From positions 1 to 64,000 of the forward strand of contig JAICLL010000012.1 in NCBI GenBank assembly GCA_025927475.1: a stretch of 64,000 bases of DNA, written 5' to 3'. The notes below the pieces were generated by a model. That model saw only the letters and a list, made by a program, of their open reading frames with translations, did no database searches and was not told where the DNA came from. The stretch comes from Pirellulales bacterium (GTDB lineage: Bacteria > Planctomycetota > Planctomycetia > Pirellulales > JAICIG01). The position numbers and the translations under genes were made by a program. Each line of letters begins with the position of its first letter. Positions within the stretch are counted from its first letter, which is position 1. Below, one piece after another: positions 42,041 to 50,316 of the stretch.

Positions 42041-42901
42041 ATGGCAATTGGCTTGACGGTTTTAGGCAGCGGCAGCTCGGGCAACGCCACGCTGCTAGAG
42101 GCCGACGGATTCGATGTATTGATCGACGTTGGCCTGGGGCCGCGGCAACTGGCCGGCCGCATGGCCTCGGTCGGGGTGTCGTGGCCGCGTATTCGCGGCG
42201 TGTTGCTCACACACACCCACGGCGACCACTGGAACAACCGCGTCTTCGCCCATCTGCTGCGGCAGCGCATCCCCGTCTGGTGCCATCGCGAGCATCTGGA
42301 CGTCCTCCGCCAGCACTGCACCTGCTTTACAGCCATGCAGCAGGCCCGGCTGTTTCGCACCTATGAATCCCAGTGCGAGTTTCCGCTCACCTCGCTGGTG
42401 CGGTGCCTGCCGCTGCCGGTGCGGCACGACAGCGGCGCCACGTTTGGCTTTCGCTTCGATGGGCAGGCGAGCCTGCTTGGCGACGGCTGGTCGGTGGGCT
42501 ATGTTTCCGATTTGGGCAGGTGGGATTTGCGACTGGCCGCGGCCCTGGCCGACGTCGAGTTGCTGGCCATCGAGTTCAATCACGATGTCGATATGCAGTT
42601 GTCCAGCGGCCGCTCGCAACTGCTGATCGACCGTGTGCTGGGCGACGAAGGGCATCTGTCGAATGAACAGGCCGCTGAGCTGCTGGCCGAGATCGTGCGC
42701 CGCTCGCAGCCGGGCCGGCTGCGGCAACTGGTGCAACTTCACCTGAGCCGGCAGTGCAATCGACCTGAGCTAGCGCGTCAGGCGGCTGAGACTTGGCTGC
42801 GAGCCGCGGGCCTCGAGGTTGAGATTCACACCGCCCGGCAAGAGATCGCCAGCCAGCGGTTTTCGCTGGGCACGCGCGAGGCCGCCTCGCCCGCCGCCTA
42901 A
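42041..42901 (+). CDS. MBL-fold metal hydrolase, YycJ/WalJ-like
   Basis: 286 aa from ATG 42041 (MAIGLTVLGSGSSGNATLLE), the exact opening of YycJ-type proteins; the 542-aa track ORF includes non-coding upstream sequence. Zinc motif VLLTHTHGDHWNN; later His in LPVRHDSGATFGF, Asp in VGYVSDLGRW and His in LLAIEFNHDVD and GDEGHLSNEQAAEL. These are DNA-repair or nuclease-type MBL exonucleases in Bacillus and Staphylococcus. Its active site looks complete. Divergent to the ICMT-like gene. Confidence 0.85.
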   Translation: MAIGLTVLGSGSSGNATLLEADGFDVLIDVGLGPRQLAGRMASVGVSWPRIRGVLLTHTHGDHWNNRVFAHLLRQRIPVWCHREHLDVLRQHCTCFTAMQQARLFRTYESQCEFPLTSLVRCLPLPVRHDSGATFGFRFDGQASLLGDGWSVGYVSDLGRWDLRLAAALADVELLAIEFNHDVDMQLSSGRSQLLIDRVLGDEGHLSNEQAAELLAEIVRRSQPGRLRQLVQLHLSRQCNRPELARQAAETWLRAAGLEVEIHTARQEIASQRFSLGTREAASPAA

Positions 42902-42929
42902 GTCGCCTTTCGCTCCGCGAAAGTAGCGC
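42902..42929. repeat. R5 dispersed repeat copy
   Basis: CCTTTCGCTCCGCGAAAGTA, followed by GCGC, recurs at 57900-57928. CTTTCGC/GCGAAAG form a 7-bp hairpin with a TCC loop. Here it lies immediately after the stop of the YycJ-like gene and could act as a transcript-end hairpin. Confidence 0.65.
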
Positions 42930-43159
42930 CCCTACGGTACGCACCCGTTCGCGGCGGCGAACGGCGTTTCTTTTGCGGTGCGAGACACGACCATCGCTTT
43001 CGCGGTGTTGCAACGGGAGGCTGCGCCCATGCAACGCGCATCTTCGTTACAACCGCGCAAGTGCGCCTCGGTTCTCCGCCGCAAGCTATGATTTTTTCGA
43101 CGCGCCGCCGACGCCATCGTTCGGGGGACGGCCCGTCAGGGTTTCGCCTGGAGCAAGCC

Positions 43160-43573
43160 ATGCCCACCTTTGACTTTGCTGCCCGTGACCTGGAACATCC
43201 GGTCGAGGAAATCGTCGGCTTTGTCGATCATCTGATCGCCCAGACCCTGGGCGGCGAACGCTTTCTGGGAGGACACGATCGGCGTTGCGAGAAGCGCTAT
43301 CGGCTGGCGCTGTCGGTGGTGGCACGGCCCATCAATGACGCTTTCGAGCCGACGGGCAAGGCCTTCATGGCGGTCACCAAAGACATTTCAGCCCACGGCA
43401 TTTCGCTGTTCCACCGCGAGCCGGTCGAAAGCAAGCTGCTGGCCCTGCGGCTGACTGACCAGGACGGCCAAGGCATGACCGGCGTGATGGAAGTGCTCCG
43501 CTGCCGGCCGGTCGACGAGGTGTTTGAGATTGCCGGCAAGTTCGTCGCTCGTTCACACAGCCTGCTGGATTAG
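43160..43573 (+). CDS. PilZ domain protein
   Basis: 137 aa from ATG 43160, with GGAG 7 nt upstream; the track start is 33 codons earlier in spacer. After ~40 N-terminal residues, a PilZ fold: RRCEKRYRLALSVVARPIN (the RxxxR c-di-GMP arm), AVTKDISAHGISLFHRE (D-x-S-x-x-G motif) and EVLRCRPVDEVFEIAGKFV. Residues for c-di-GMP binding are present. Cytoplasmic effector; its downstream partner is unknown and no diguanylate cyclase lies nearby. Confidence 0.88.
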   Translation: MPTFDFAARDLEHPVEEIVGFVDHLIAQTLGGERFLGGHDRRCEKRYRLALSVVARPINDAFEPTGKAFMAVTKDISAHGISLFHREPVESKLLALRLTDQDGQGMTGVMEVLRCRPVDEVFEIAGKFVARSHSLLD

Positions 43574-43575
43574 AG

Positions 43576-43618
43576 GGGCGAGTGGGGAGTGACGAGTGGA
43601 GAGTGGCGAGTGGTGAGT
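43576..43618. repeat. Degenerate GAGTGG simple repeat
   Basis: GGCGAGTGGGGAGTGACGAG and following GAGTGG/GTGAGTG units, immediately after the PilZ gene stop. Confidence 0.6.
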
Positions 43619-43785
43619 GCTTCGCGCATGTACACTTTGCCCAGCCACCAGCCGTTCGACCAAAATCCGCCCTTTCCGCCCCGGATTTTCGTTTACACCG
43701 GCCGCGCCGCTCGTAAACTAGAAGGGACTTTTGGCCGCGGCTCAGTTCTTACGGGCCGCTCTTGCAAGTTCGGAGAACCTCGACG

Positions 43786-44415
43786 ATGAACAAAACCTGG
43801 ATGACGCTGTTTGCACTTCTCGCCCTGACCGGCACTCTTTTGACCGGCACGGCCTGGCTGTCGGCCGCCGAATCGACCGACGACGGCTGGCTGGTGCTCT
43901 TCGATGGCAAAACCCTCGACGGTTGGAAGGCCAGCGAACATCCTGAAAACTGGACCGTCGAAGACGGCGCCCTCGTCGGCCACGGCGACCGCAGCCACCT
44001 GTTTTATGTCGCCCGTGAGTTCCAGAACTTCGAGTTCAAATGCGACGTGATGATCAACAAGGGGGGCAACTCGGGCATTTTCTTTCATAGCCAGCTCGCC
44101 GAAGGCTGGCCCCCGCTGGGCTACGAATCGCAAGTGAACAACACCCACGCCGACCCCGTGAAGACCGGCAGTCTGTACTACGTGGTCAAGGTGTTCGAGT
44201 CGGCGGCCAAAGACGATACCTGGTGGACCCAGGAAATCATCGTCAAGGGCAAGCAAATCACCATGAAAGTCAACGGCAAAACGCTCTACGAATATGACGA
44301 GCCCGAGGGCGTGCAGGGGCCGCATAAGCTCTCGAAGGGCCTGTTTGCCTTGCAACAGCACGATCCGGGCAGCAAGCCGCGGTTTAAGAACATCCGGGTG
44401 CGGCCGTTGCCGTAA
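43786..44415 (+). CDS. DUF1080 (3-keto-disaccharide hydrolase family) secreted protein
   Basis: 209 aa from ATG 43786, with GGAG upstream. Signal peptide WMTLFALLALTGTLLTGTAW ending SAAES. The DUF1080 concanavalin-like fold is unmistakable: GWLVLFDGKTLDGWKASEHP, FQNFEFKCDVMINKGGNSGI, FFHSQLAEGWPPLGYESQVN and GLFALQQHDPGSKPRFKNIR. One of very many copies typical of planctomycetes. Characterised relatives cleave 3-keto-glycosides. Located in the periplasm or outside. Confidence 0.93.
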   Translation: MNKTWMTLFALLALTGTLLTGTAWLSAAESTDDGWLVLFDGKTLDGWKASEHPENWTVEDGALVGHGDRSHLFYVAREFQNFEFKCDVMINKGGNSGIFFHSQLAEGWPPLGYESQVNNTHADPVKTGSLYYVVKVFESAAKDDTWWTQEIIVKGKQITMKVNGKTLYEYDEPEGVQGPHKLSKGLFALQQHDPGSKPRFKNIRVRPLP

Positions 44416-44604
44416 ATACCGGCACAACCGGCGGCGGCCCTGGGGGGCGGCCAGCTCGACCGCCTCGGCAGGCGGGACGCCTGCACCACAATTGAGGGCT
44501 GCCAAAGGGTGGCTTGCTTGAAAACGGTTCGACGGGCAATTACGATTGCTCTTTCGAGCTACATTTTACGATCCTTAAGACTCTCCTTCCGGGAGCCATT
44601 CTCC

Positions 44605-45681
44605 ATGCGTCGCAAGGTGCCCCTCCTCACGTGGGCGATCGTGCTCGCCCTGCCTTCGGCCGGGGCCCTGCTGCCGCCGTTGATGCCCTCTGCCCTGGCG
44701 CAAGAAGACGCGCTGGAAGAGCTCTACGGCAGCGGCGTGCACCTGTACAACTCGGGCGATTTCCGCGCGGCTTATTACGAGTTGACGCGCGCGGTGAACA
44801 ACGGCAGCCACGATCCGCGCGTATTTTATTACCGCGGATTGTGCTATTTGAAGCTGGGTCGCGATCAGGAGGGCCGGTCCGACTTTGCCAAGGCCGCGTC
44901 GATCGAGATGTCAGACAGCGACCGGTTCTACCCGGTCAGCAAGTCGCTGGAGCGCGTGCAGGGCCGCGCCCGCCAATTGATCGAGCGTTATCGTTCCAGC
45001 GCGCGGCTGCGCGCCTACCAGGCCCGCGAGCGGGCAAGGTACGAACGCTACGAACGCATCCGCCGCAACGAGCCGAACGTTTTGCTCAGTCCTCCGCCGG
45101 GCGAATCGAGCAAGCTGCCGGCCCCACCGGCTGACAAGGCTGCCCAGCCCGAGGCCGACGAGCCGCCAGCGCCTGCCGATGACAGCGACGAAATGCCGGC
45201 CAAGCCCGAGTCGGACGATGCCTTTGCGCCCGAGCCAACAGAGCCCGAGGCCGAGGCCGAGATGCCGGCCGACGACGATGCCTTTGGGGCGGAGAAGTCC
45301 GACGAAGAAATGCCCGCCGAAGAGCCGGAGGCCGAGATGCCGGCCGACGACGATGCGTTTGACGCCAAGAAGTCAGACGAAGAAATGTCGGACGAAGAAA
45401 TGTCGGACGAAGAAATGCCCGCCGAAGAGTCGGAGGCCGAAGCAGCAGCCGACGACGACGCCTTTGGGTCCGAAAAGTCCGACGAAGAAATGCCGGCCGA
45501 AGACGATGCCTTTGGGTCCGAAAAGTCCGACGAAGAAATGCCCGCCGAAGACGATGCCTTCGGGTCCGAAAAGTCCGACGAAGAAATGCCGGCTGAGGAA
45601 CCTGCTGCCGATGAACCCGCGGCCGAGGATGCCGAGGGCGAATCCTCCGAAGGCAAAGCGCCAGCCAAAGCTGAGAAATAG
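44605..45681 (+). CDS. Secreted TPR protein with long acidic repeat tail
   Basis: 358 aa from ATG 44605 (MRRKVPLLTWAIVL), GGGAG upstream. Signal peptide LPSAGALLPPLMPSALAQ; TPR-like helices ~30-115 (YGSGVHLYNSGDFRAAYYEL, VFYYRGLCYLKLGRDQEGRS). A basic helix (RAYQARERARYERYERIRRN) follows. From ~200 to the end is an extremely acidic repetitive tail with DDDAFGSEKSDEEMPAE units. The repeats at DNA level (45261-45594) suggest tandem duplication. It is likely a surface or periplasmic, ion-binding or space-filling protein. No known family beyond TPR. Confidence 0.8.
   Translation: MRRKVPLLTWAIVLALPSAGALLPPLMPSALAQEDALEELYGSGVHLYNSGDFRAAYYELTRAVNNGSHDPRVFYYRGLCYLKLGRDQEGRSDFAKAASIEMSDSDRFYPVSKSLERVQGRARQLIERYRSSARLRAYQARERARYERYERIRRNEPNVLLSPPPGESSKLPAPPADKAAQPEADEPPAPADDSDEMPAKPESDDAFAPEPTEPEAEAEMPADDDAFGAEKSDEEMPAEEPEAEMPADDDAFDAKKSDEEMSDEEMSDEEMPAEESEAEAAADDDAFGSEKSDEEMPAEDDAFGSEKSDEEMPAEDDAFGSEKSDEEMPAEEPAADEPAAEDAEGESSEGKAPAKAEK
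45261..45594 (+). repeat. Tandem coding repeats encoding acidic units
   Basis: Units built from GACGATGCCTTTGGGTCCGA and AAGTCCGACGAAGAAATGCC recur about six times, with 17-30 residue periodicity. The last three copies (45466-45594) are nearly identical, implying recent slippage or recombination. Copy number may vary between strains. Confidence 0.85.
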
Positions 45682-45712
45682 GCCGGCGTGGTATTCGCGA
45701 CATTTTACTGTC

Positions 45713-45745
45713 GGTGGCTGGAGCAGAGGCTTGCCGATGCCCCGG
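45713..45745 (+). repeat. R1 dispersed repeat copy
   Basis: 33-base R1 copy (GGTGGCTGGAGCAGAGGCTT...), one change from the consensus at its start. It sits between the acidic repeat gene and the ECF sigma gene, 57 bases before the sigma start. Confidence 0.75.
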
Positions 45746-45801
45746 CGCAAAACCGATAAGCGTGCTTGCACCCTTTGCCCGGCTTCGGGCACTCTTAGGG
45801 T

Positions 45802-46326
45802 ATGGCGATCGCCAGCAGCAAGCGACCGAGCGACCTGGCCGAACTGGTGCAGACGCACCAGGCGGGCGTGTGGCGCTATCTGCGCTTTCTGGGGGCCGAT
45901 GAATCGCTGGCCGACGACCTGACCCAAGAAACGTTCGTCTCGGTCTGGAAAAAGCCGTTTGTTGAACACTCCGCGGCGGCCACCGCCGGCTATTTGCGGA
46001 CCGTCGCGCGAAACCTGTTTCTGATGTCGCTGCGCCGGCGCAAGCGGCAGCCGATGATCGAGCGGCTCGAAGTGGCCGACGAAGTCTGGCGGCGTTACGC
46101 CGGCGAGGGCGACAGCGATGAGTGGCTCGAAGCCCTGCGCGATTGTGTGGAAGGCTTGAACGGCCGCGCGTCGCAAGCGATCGAGCTCTGTTATCACAAC
46201 GGCCTTTCACGAGCGGAGATTGGCCGCCAGCTTGAGTTATCGGAAGACGGAGTCAAAAGCCTGTTGCGGCGGACGCGCGAGTTGCTGCGCCGCTGCATCG
46301 AGCAAAAACAAGCGAGCCAACTATGA
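45802..46326 (+). CDS. ECF RNA polymerase sigma factor
   Basis: 174 aa from ATG 45802. Region 2: WRYLRFLGADESLADDLTQE and TFVSVWKK; region 4: SQAIELCYHNGLSRAEIGRQ and LELSEDGVKSLLRRTRELLR. The length is typical of compact ECF sigma factors. The stop overlaps the start of the next gene (ATGA at 46323), the classical arrangement of sigma/anti-sigma pairs. It should direct transcription in response to the state of the downstream membrane protein. Confidence 0.93.
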   Translation: MAIASSKRPSDLAELVQTHQAGVWRYLRFLGADESLADDLTQETFVSVWKKPFVEHSAAATAGYLRTVARNLFLMSLRRRKRQPMIERLEVADEVWRRYAGEGDSDEWLEALRDCVEGLNGRASQAIELCYHNGLSRAEIGRQLELSEDGVKSLLRRTRELLRRCIEQKQASQL

Positions 46327-48851
46327 CTCAGCGCGAAGAACTACACGAAGAATTCGCCGACCGGCTGATTGAGCGGGGTCTGGCCGAAATCGCCGGCAAT
46401 CGCCGCCCGCCCGATCTCACCGCCCGGGTGTTAAGCGCGGTAAATGCGACTCCCCGTGATCGCCGCCGGCAGGCGATGGCTCTTCGTGGGCTAATGCTTG
46501 CGGCGACGGTTGCGCTGATGGTTGCGGTGTGGACGATCGATCAGTCGCGTGAATCAACTGAACAAGTGGCGGCTGTTGATCCACCGCGAGTCGATACGGC
46601 GGTTGTTCGGCCGCCCGTCCCAGCAACGAGCCATGAGCAGCTTGCCGATCTCGTGGACGACTTCAACCGTTTGATGAAGGAAAACCGCTTCGACGAGGCG
46701 GACGTTGTTTATCAGCGCGCCGCGACGATTGCTCCCAATGAGCTTGTTGTGCGGCAGATGAAAAACACCGCGAAACTGGTCGCGCGGACGCGAAATAACT
46801 CGCCGATCCGCGAGCCAGCAGAACAAGGGCAATTCGCGGCGCTTCAAAGCGTGGAGCAATCGACGCTGCCGTTCGACGACCGGAAGCCGTACCAATTCGG
46901 TACGCTTCGTGGACGCTATGGCGAAGGCGATGGTGTCACACTCTTGCGCCACAAGGGCATTATTGACCAGCTTTACCAGAGCGAGCTCTCGCGTATCCCT
47001 ACGCCCGACGAACCGCCAATCCTTTATCCCGACCCCGAAACGTGGCGGCTGCTTGCCGAGCGGCGGAAGAAATACCGGGCGGTTCTAGAAGGGCGCGATT
47101 CGCCGGACCTTGCTGGCCAGGCTGAGAAAACCGCCAATCGCCTCAAACTGCCCGTCTCGCTCAACTATAAGCACTCACCATTGAGCCAAGTGATTTCAGA
47201 TCTAGAAAAGCTCAGCGGCGTTCGCATGGATCTAGATGAAGCCGGCATAGCGGAAATCAGGATCGCAACGGACGCGCCTGTCACCCTCGAATTGGCGCAT
47301 GATGTTTCTCTAAAAAGTGCTTTACGTCTGATCCTTGAGCCGCTTCATCTCAACTTCGTGATTCAGGGCGACGGGCTTAAGATTAGCAACGAGCGTGTCT
47401 GTAACGAGGAGCGTCTCGCGATTCGCCGCGACCGCTACAGCCGGATCATCGAAAACCCGTTTCTCGCCGCGGTCGATAACCCGCTCTCGACCTTCTCGAT
47501 CGACGTCGATACGGCCTCGTATGCCAAAGTCCGTCGCTACTTGCTCGAATCGGGCGAGTTGCCGCCGCCCGACGCGGTGCGCATTGAAGAACTGGTCAAT
47601 TACTTCGACAACGATTATGCCCCACCGGATGGCGATGCGCCGTTCGCGGCCCACGTCGAGGTGACCGCCTGCCCGTGGCAATTAAAGCATCGGCTGGTGC
47701 GGATCGGCATCAAGGGCCGTGAGATGCCTGCCGAGGCCCGGCCGGCCGCCAACCTGGTGTTCCTGCTCGATGTCTCGGGCTCGATGGAGCCGGAAGACAA
47801 GCTGCCCCGCGTCCGCCGCGCCATGCGGATGCTGGTCGAGCAGCTTCGCGAGAACGACCGCGTGGCGATTGTAGTCTACGCGGCCCAGTCGGGCCTGGTG
47901 CTGCCTTCGACCACGGGCTTTGAAAAAGACCGCATTTTTGCCGCGCTCGACAGCCTGCACGCCGGCGGCGGCACCAACGGCGGCGACGGCATTCGCTTGG
48001 CCTACGACATCGCCCAACAGAATTTTCAGAAAGACGGCGTCAACCGCGTCATCCTCTGCACCGATGGCGATTTCAACGTTGGCACGACCAGCAACGCCGA
48101 ACTGGAACGCCTGATTGAAGAACGAGCCAAAAGCGGCGTGTTTCTCACCGTGCTGGGGTTTGGCATGGGCAACCACAACGACGAGCTAATGGAAAAACTG
48201 GCCGACAAGGGCAACGGCAACTATGGCTACGTCGACAGCGAGGCCGAAGCCCGCAAGCTGCTGGTCGAGCAGGCGGGCGGCACGCTGGTGACCATCGCCA
48301 AGGATGTGAAGCTGCAGCTTGAGTTCAATCCGCGGCTGGTCGGCGCTTATCGGCTGATTGGCTACGAAGATCGCCTGCTGGCCGCCGAAGACTTTAATAA
48401 CGACCAGAAAGACGCGGGCGAAATCGGCGCGGGGCACACCGTCACCGCGCTCTACGAGTTGATTCCCGCCGGGCAGCCAGTCGCGGTTCCGCCGGTCGAT
48501 GAATTGAAGTACCAGCGTCCCGCGTCGTTAACCGAAGCGGCCGGCGCCGACGAGCTGCTCACGCTCAAGCTCAAGTACAAGCGGCCCGACGGCAACGAAA
48601 GCCTGGCGCCGATCGTTTGCACCGTGCGTGACGCCGGGCAGCCGTTCGGCGGCGCTTCGGCCGACACGCAGTTCGCCGCGGCGGTTGCGGGTTTTGGCCT
48701 TTTGCTGCGCGATTCGCAATACAAAGGCGATTTGACCTACGATGCGGTGATCGAGATTGCCACGCAGGCAGCGGGACCGGACGCGCACGGACGTCGGGCC
48801 GAGTTCCTTGACTTGGTGCGCAAGGCCCACGAACTCGCCAAGAAGCCGTAG
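46323..48851 (+). CDS. Membrane sensor with anti-sigma-like N-terminus, STN-like and vWA domains
   Basis: 842 aa. N-terminal ~50 residues look like a cytoplasmic anti-sigma segment without the zinc motif; a single helix follows (~58-75, MALRGLMLAATVALMVAVWT). A periplasmic linker (~75-270) leads to a secretin/TonB short-domain-like unit (~276-356: LKLPVSLNYKHSPLSQVISD, VSLKSALRLILEPLHLNFVI). Next is the YfbK-type N-domain (NPLSTFSIDVDTASYAKVRR) and a vWA domain with MIDAS LVFLLDVSGSMEPED near 480 and later TDGDFNVGTTSN. The C-terminus matches DUF3520. Translationally coupled to the ECF sigma gene. Confidence 0.88.
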   Translation: MTQREELHEEFADRLIERGLAEIAGNRRPPDLTARVLSAVNATPRDRRRQAMALRGLMLAATVALMVAVWTIDQSRESTEQVAAVDPPRVDTAVVRPPVPATSHEQLADLVDDFNRLMKENRFDEADVVYQRAATIAPNELVVRQMKNTAKLVARTRNNSPIREPAEQGQFAALQSVEQSTLPFDDRKPYQFGTLRGRYGEGDGVTLLRHKGIIDQLYQSELSRIPTPDEPPILYPDPETWRLLAERRKKYRAVLEGRDSPDLAGQAEKTANRLKLPVSLNYKHSPLSQVISDLEKLSGVRMDLDEAGIAEIRIATDAPVTLELAHDVSLKSALRLILEPLHLNFVIQGDGLKISNERVCNEERLAIRRDRYSRIIENPFLAAVDNPLSTFSIDVDTASYAKVRRYLLESGELPPPDAVRIEELVNYFDNDYAPPDGDAPFAAHVEVTACPWQLKHRLVRIGIKGREMPAEARPAANLVFLLDVSGSMEPEDKLPRVRRAMRMLVEQLRENDRVAIVVYAAQSGLVLPSTTGFEKDRIFAALDSLHAGGGTNGGDGIRLAYDIAQQNFQKDGVNRVILCTDGDFNVGTTSNAELERLIEERAKSGVFLTVLGFGMGNHNDELMEKLADKGNGNYGYVDSEAEARKLLVEQAGGTLVTIAKDVKLQLEFNPRLVGAYRLIGYEDRLLAAEDFNNDQKDAGEIGAGHTVTALYELIPAGQPVAVPPVDELKYQRPASLTEAAGADELLTLKLKYKRPDGNESLAPIVCTVRDAGQPFGGASADTQFAAAVAGFGLLLRDSQYKGDLTYDAVIEIATQAAGPDAHGRRAEFLDLVRKAHELAKKP

Positions 48852-48928
48852 GGCGGATTCTCGTTCTAATTGGATGCGTTAGGGTGCCACCATCAACTCG
48901 CGCGAGATGGAGCGCTATGCTTCGCCAT

Positions 48929-50209
48929 TCACCCGCTTTTGATCCGTTCTTTGCCCACCAGCGGTCGCAGCGCGGGCGGCACCATGACCGAACCATCCGC
49001 TTGTTGATAATTCTCTAAGATGGCGATCAACGCCCGGCTGATGGCGATGGCCGTGCCATTGAGCGTGTGGGCGAACGTCGTCCCCTTTTCGCCTTTGCGG
49101 CGGAAGCGAATGCCCAACCGCCGGGCCTGGTAATCGGTGCAGTTCGAGGTGCTGGTCACTTCGCCATATTCGCCCCGCTCACCGCGGCCGGGCATCCAGG
49201 CTTCCAGATCGAATTTGCGATAGGCCGGTCCGCCCAAGTCGCCCGTGGCCGTGTCGATCACGCGATAGGCGATGCCCAGCCCGTCGAACAGCCGGCATTC
49301 CAACTCGCAAAAATAATCGAGCATGGCGTCGCTCGCTTCCGGCGCGGTGAAAGCGAACATCTCGACCTTGGTGAACTGATGCACGCGGTATAGCCCGCGG
49401 GTCGCCCGGCCATGCGCTCCCGCCTCGGTGCGATAGCAATGGCTGATGCCGCAGACTTTGATCGGCAATTGCTCGGCTTCCAAAATGGTGTCGGCCAGCA
49501 ACCCGCCCAGCGTGATCTCGGCGGTGGCCACCAGACTCAGATCGCTGTCGGCGATGCTATAGATCTGCGTTTCGGGGCCGCGCGGAATGTAGCCGGTGCC
49601 CTGCAGAATTTCGTTGCGGGCCAGGTCGGGCGTGATGGTGGGCGTAAACCCCTCGGCCATCAGCAGGTCGATCGCATAGCGCTGCAACGCCAGCTCCAGC
49701 AGCACGGCGTCGTTCTTCAAAAAGTAAAAGCCGTGCCCGGCCACCTTGGCGCCCCCCTCGAAATCGAACAGCCCCAGCCGTTCGCCCAGCTCGACATGAT
49801 CGAGCGGGCGGAAATCGAACGTGGGCACGGGCGTCTGGCCGCGGCGGATTTCGGCGCTGGCGTCTTCGCCCCCCACCGGCGCCTCGGGGTGCGACAGATT
49901 GGGAATGGTCCGCAGAATCGTATCGACCTCGCCCAAGAGCTTGTCGAGCTCGCCCTGGGCGGCGGCGGTTTGCTCGCGCAACTGCCGCCCTTCGTTTTTG
50001 CGGGCCTCGCGCTCGGCGGCGTCTTTGGCCTTGCCGATCGATTTCGAGACTTCATTGGCGCGGCGATTCAGTTCGTCGACCTCAAGCTGCCGGTCGCGGC
50101 GCTGAGCGTCGAGCGCCAGCAGCCGATCGATATCGGCCCGCGAGCCGCGCCGCGCGCAGTTCTGCTTTACCAGGTCGGCGTTGTCGATGACGAATTTGCG
50201 GTCGAGCAT
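48929..50209 (-). CDS. serS: Serine--tRNA ligase
   Basis: 426 aa. N-terminal helical arm (residues ~1-105) and class II catalytic domain: motif 1 region GTGYIPRGPETQIYS, motif 2 HCYRTEAGAHGRATRGLYRV followed by HQFTKVEMFAF, motif 3 TLNGTAIAISRALIAILENY. Serine specificity loop EVTSTSNCTDYQARRLGIRF. Charges tRNA-Ser (and tRNA-Sec if present) in the cytoplasm. The upstream spacer has a short GGGGACTAGGAGCTGGGGAC simple repeat. Confidence 0.97.
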   Translation of the reverse strand: MLDRKFVIDNADLVKQNCARRGSRADIDRLLALDAQRRDRQLEVDELNRRANEVSKSIGKAKDAAEREARKNEGRQLREQTAAAQGELDKLLGEVDTILRTIPNLSHPEAPVGGEDASAEIRRGQTPVPTFDFRPLDHVELGERLGLFDFEGGAKVAGHGFYFLKNDAVLLELALQRYAIDLLMAEGFTPTITPDLARNEILQGTGYIPRGPETQIYSIADSDLSLVATAEITLGGLLADTILEAEQLPIKVCGISHCYRTEAGAHGRATRGLYRVHQFTKVEMFAFTAPEASDAMLDYFCELECRLFDGLGIAYRVIDTATGDLGGPAYRKFDLEAWMPGRGERGEYGEVTSTSNCTDYQARRLGIRFRRKGEKGTTFAHTLNGTAIAISRALIAILENYQQADGSVMVPPALRPLVGKERIKSG

Positions 50210-50316
50210 GGGGCAGGGGTCGGGAGTCGGGATTCAGGGGTCAGGGTGGGGGCTGGGGACTAGGAGCTGGGGACTAGGGGGTCGACCAAGAATCCCCAGT
50301 CCCTGGGCCCCAATCG

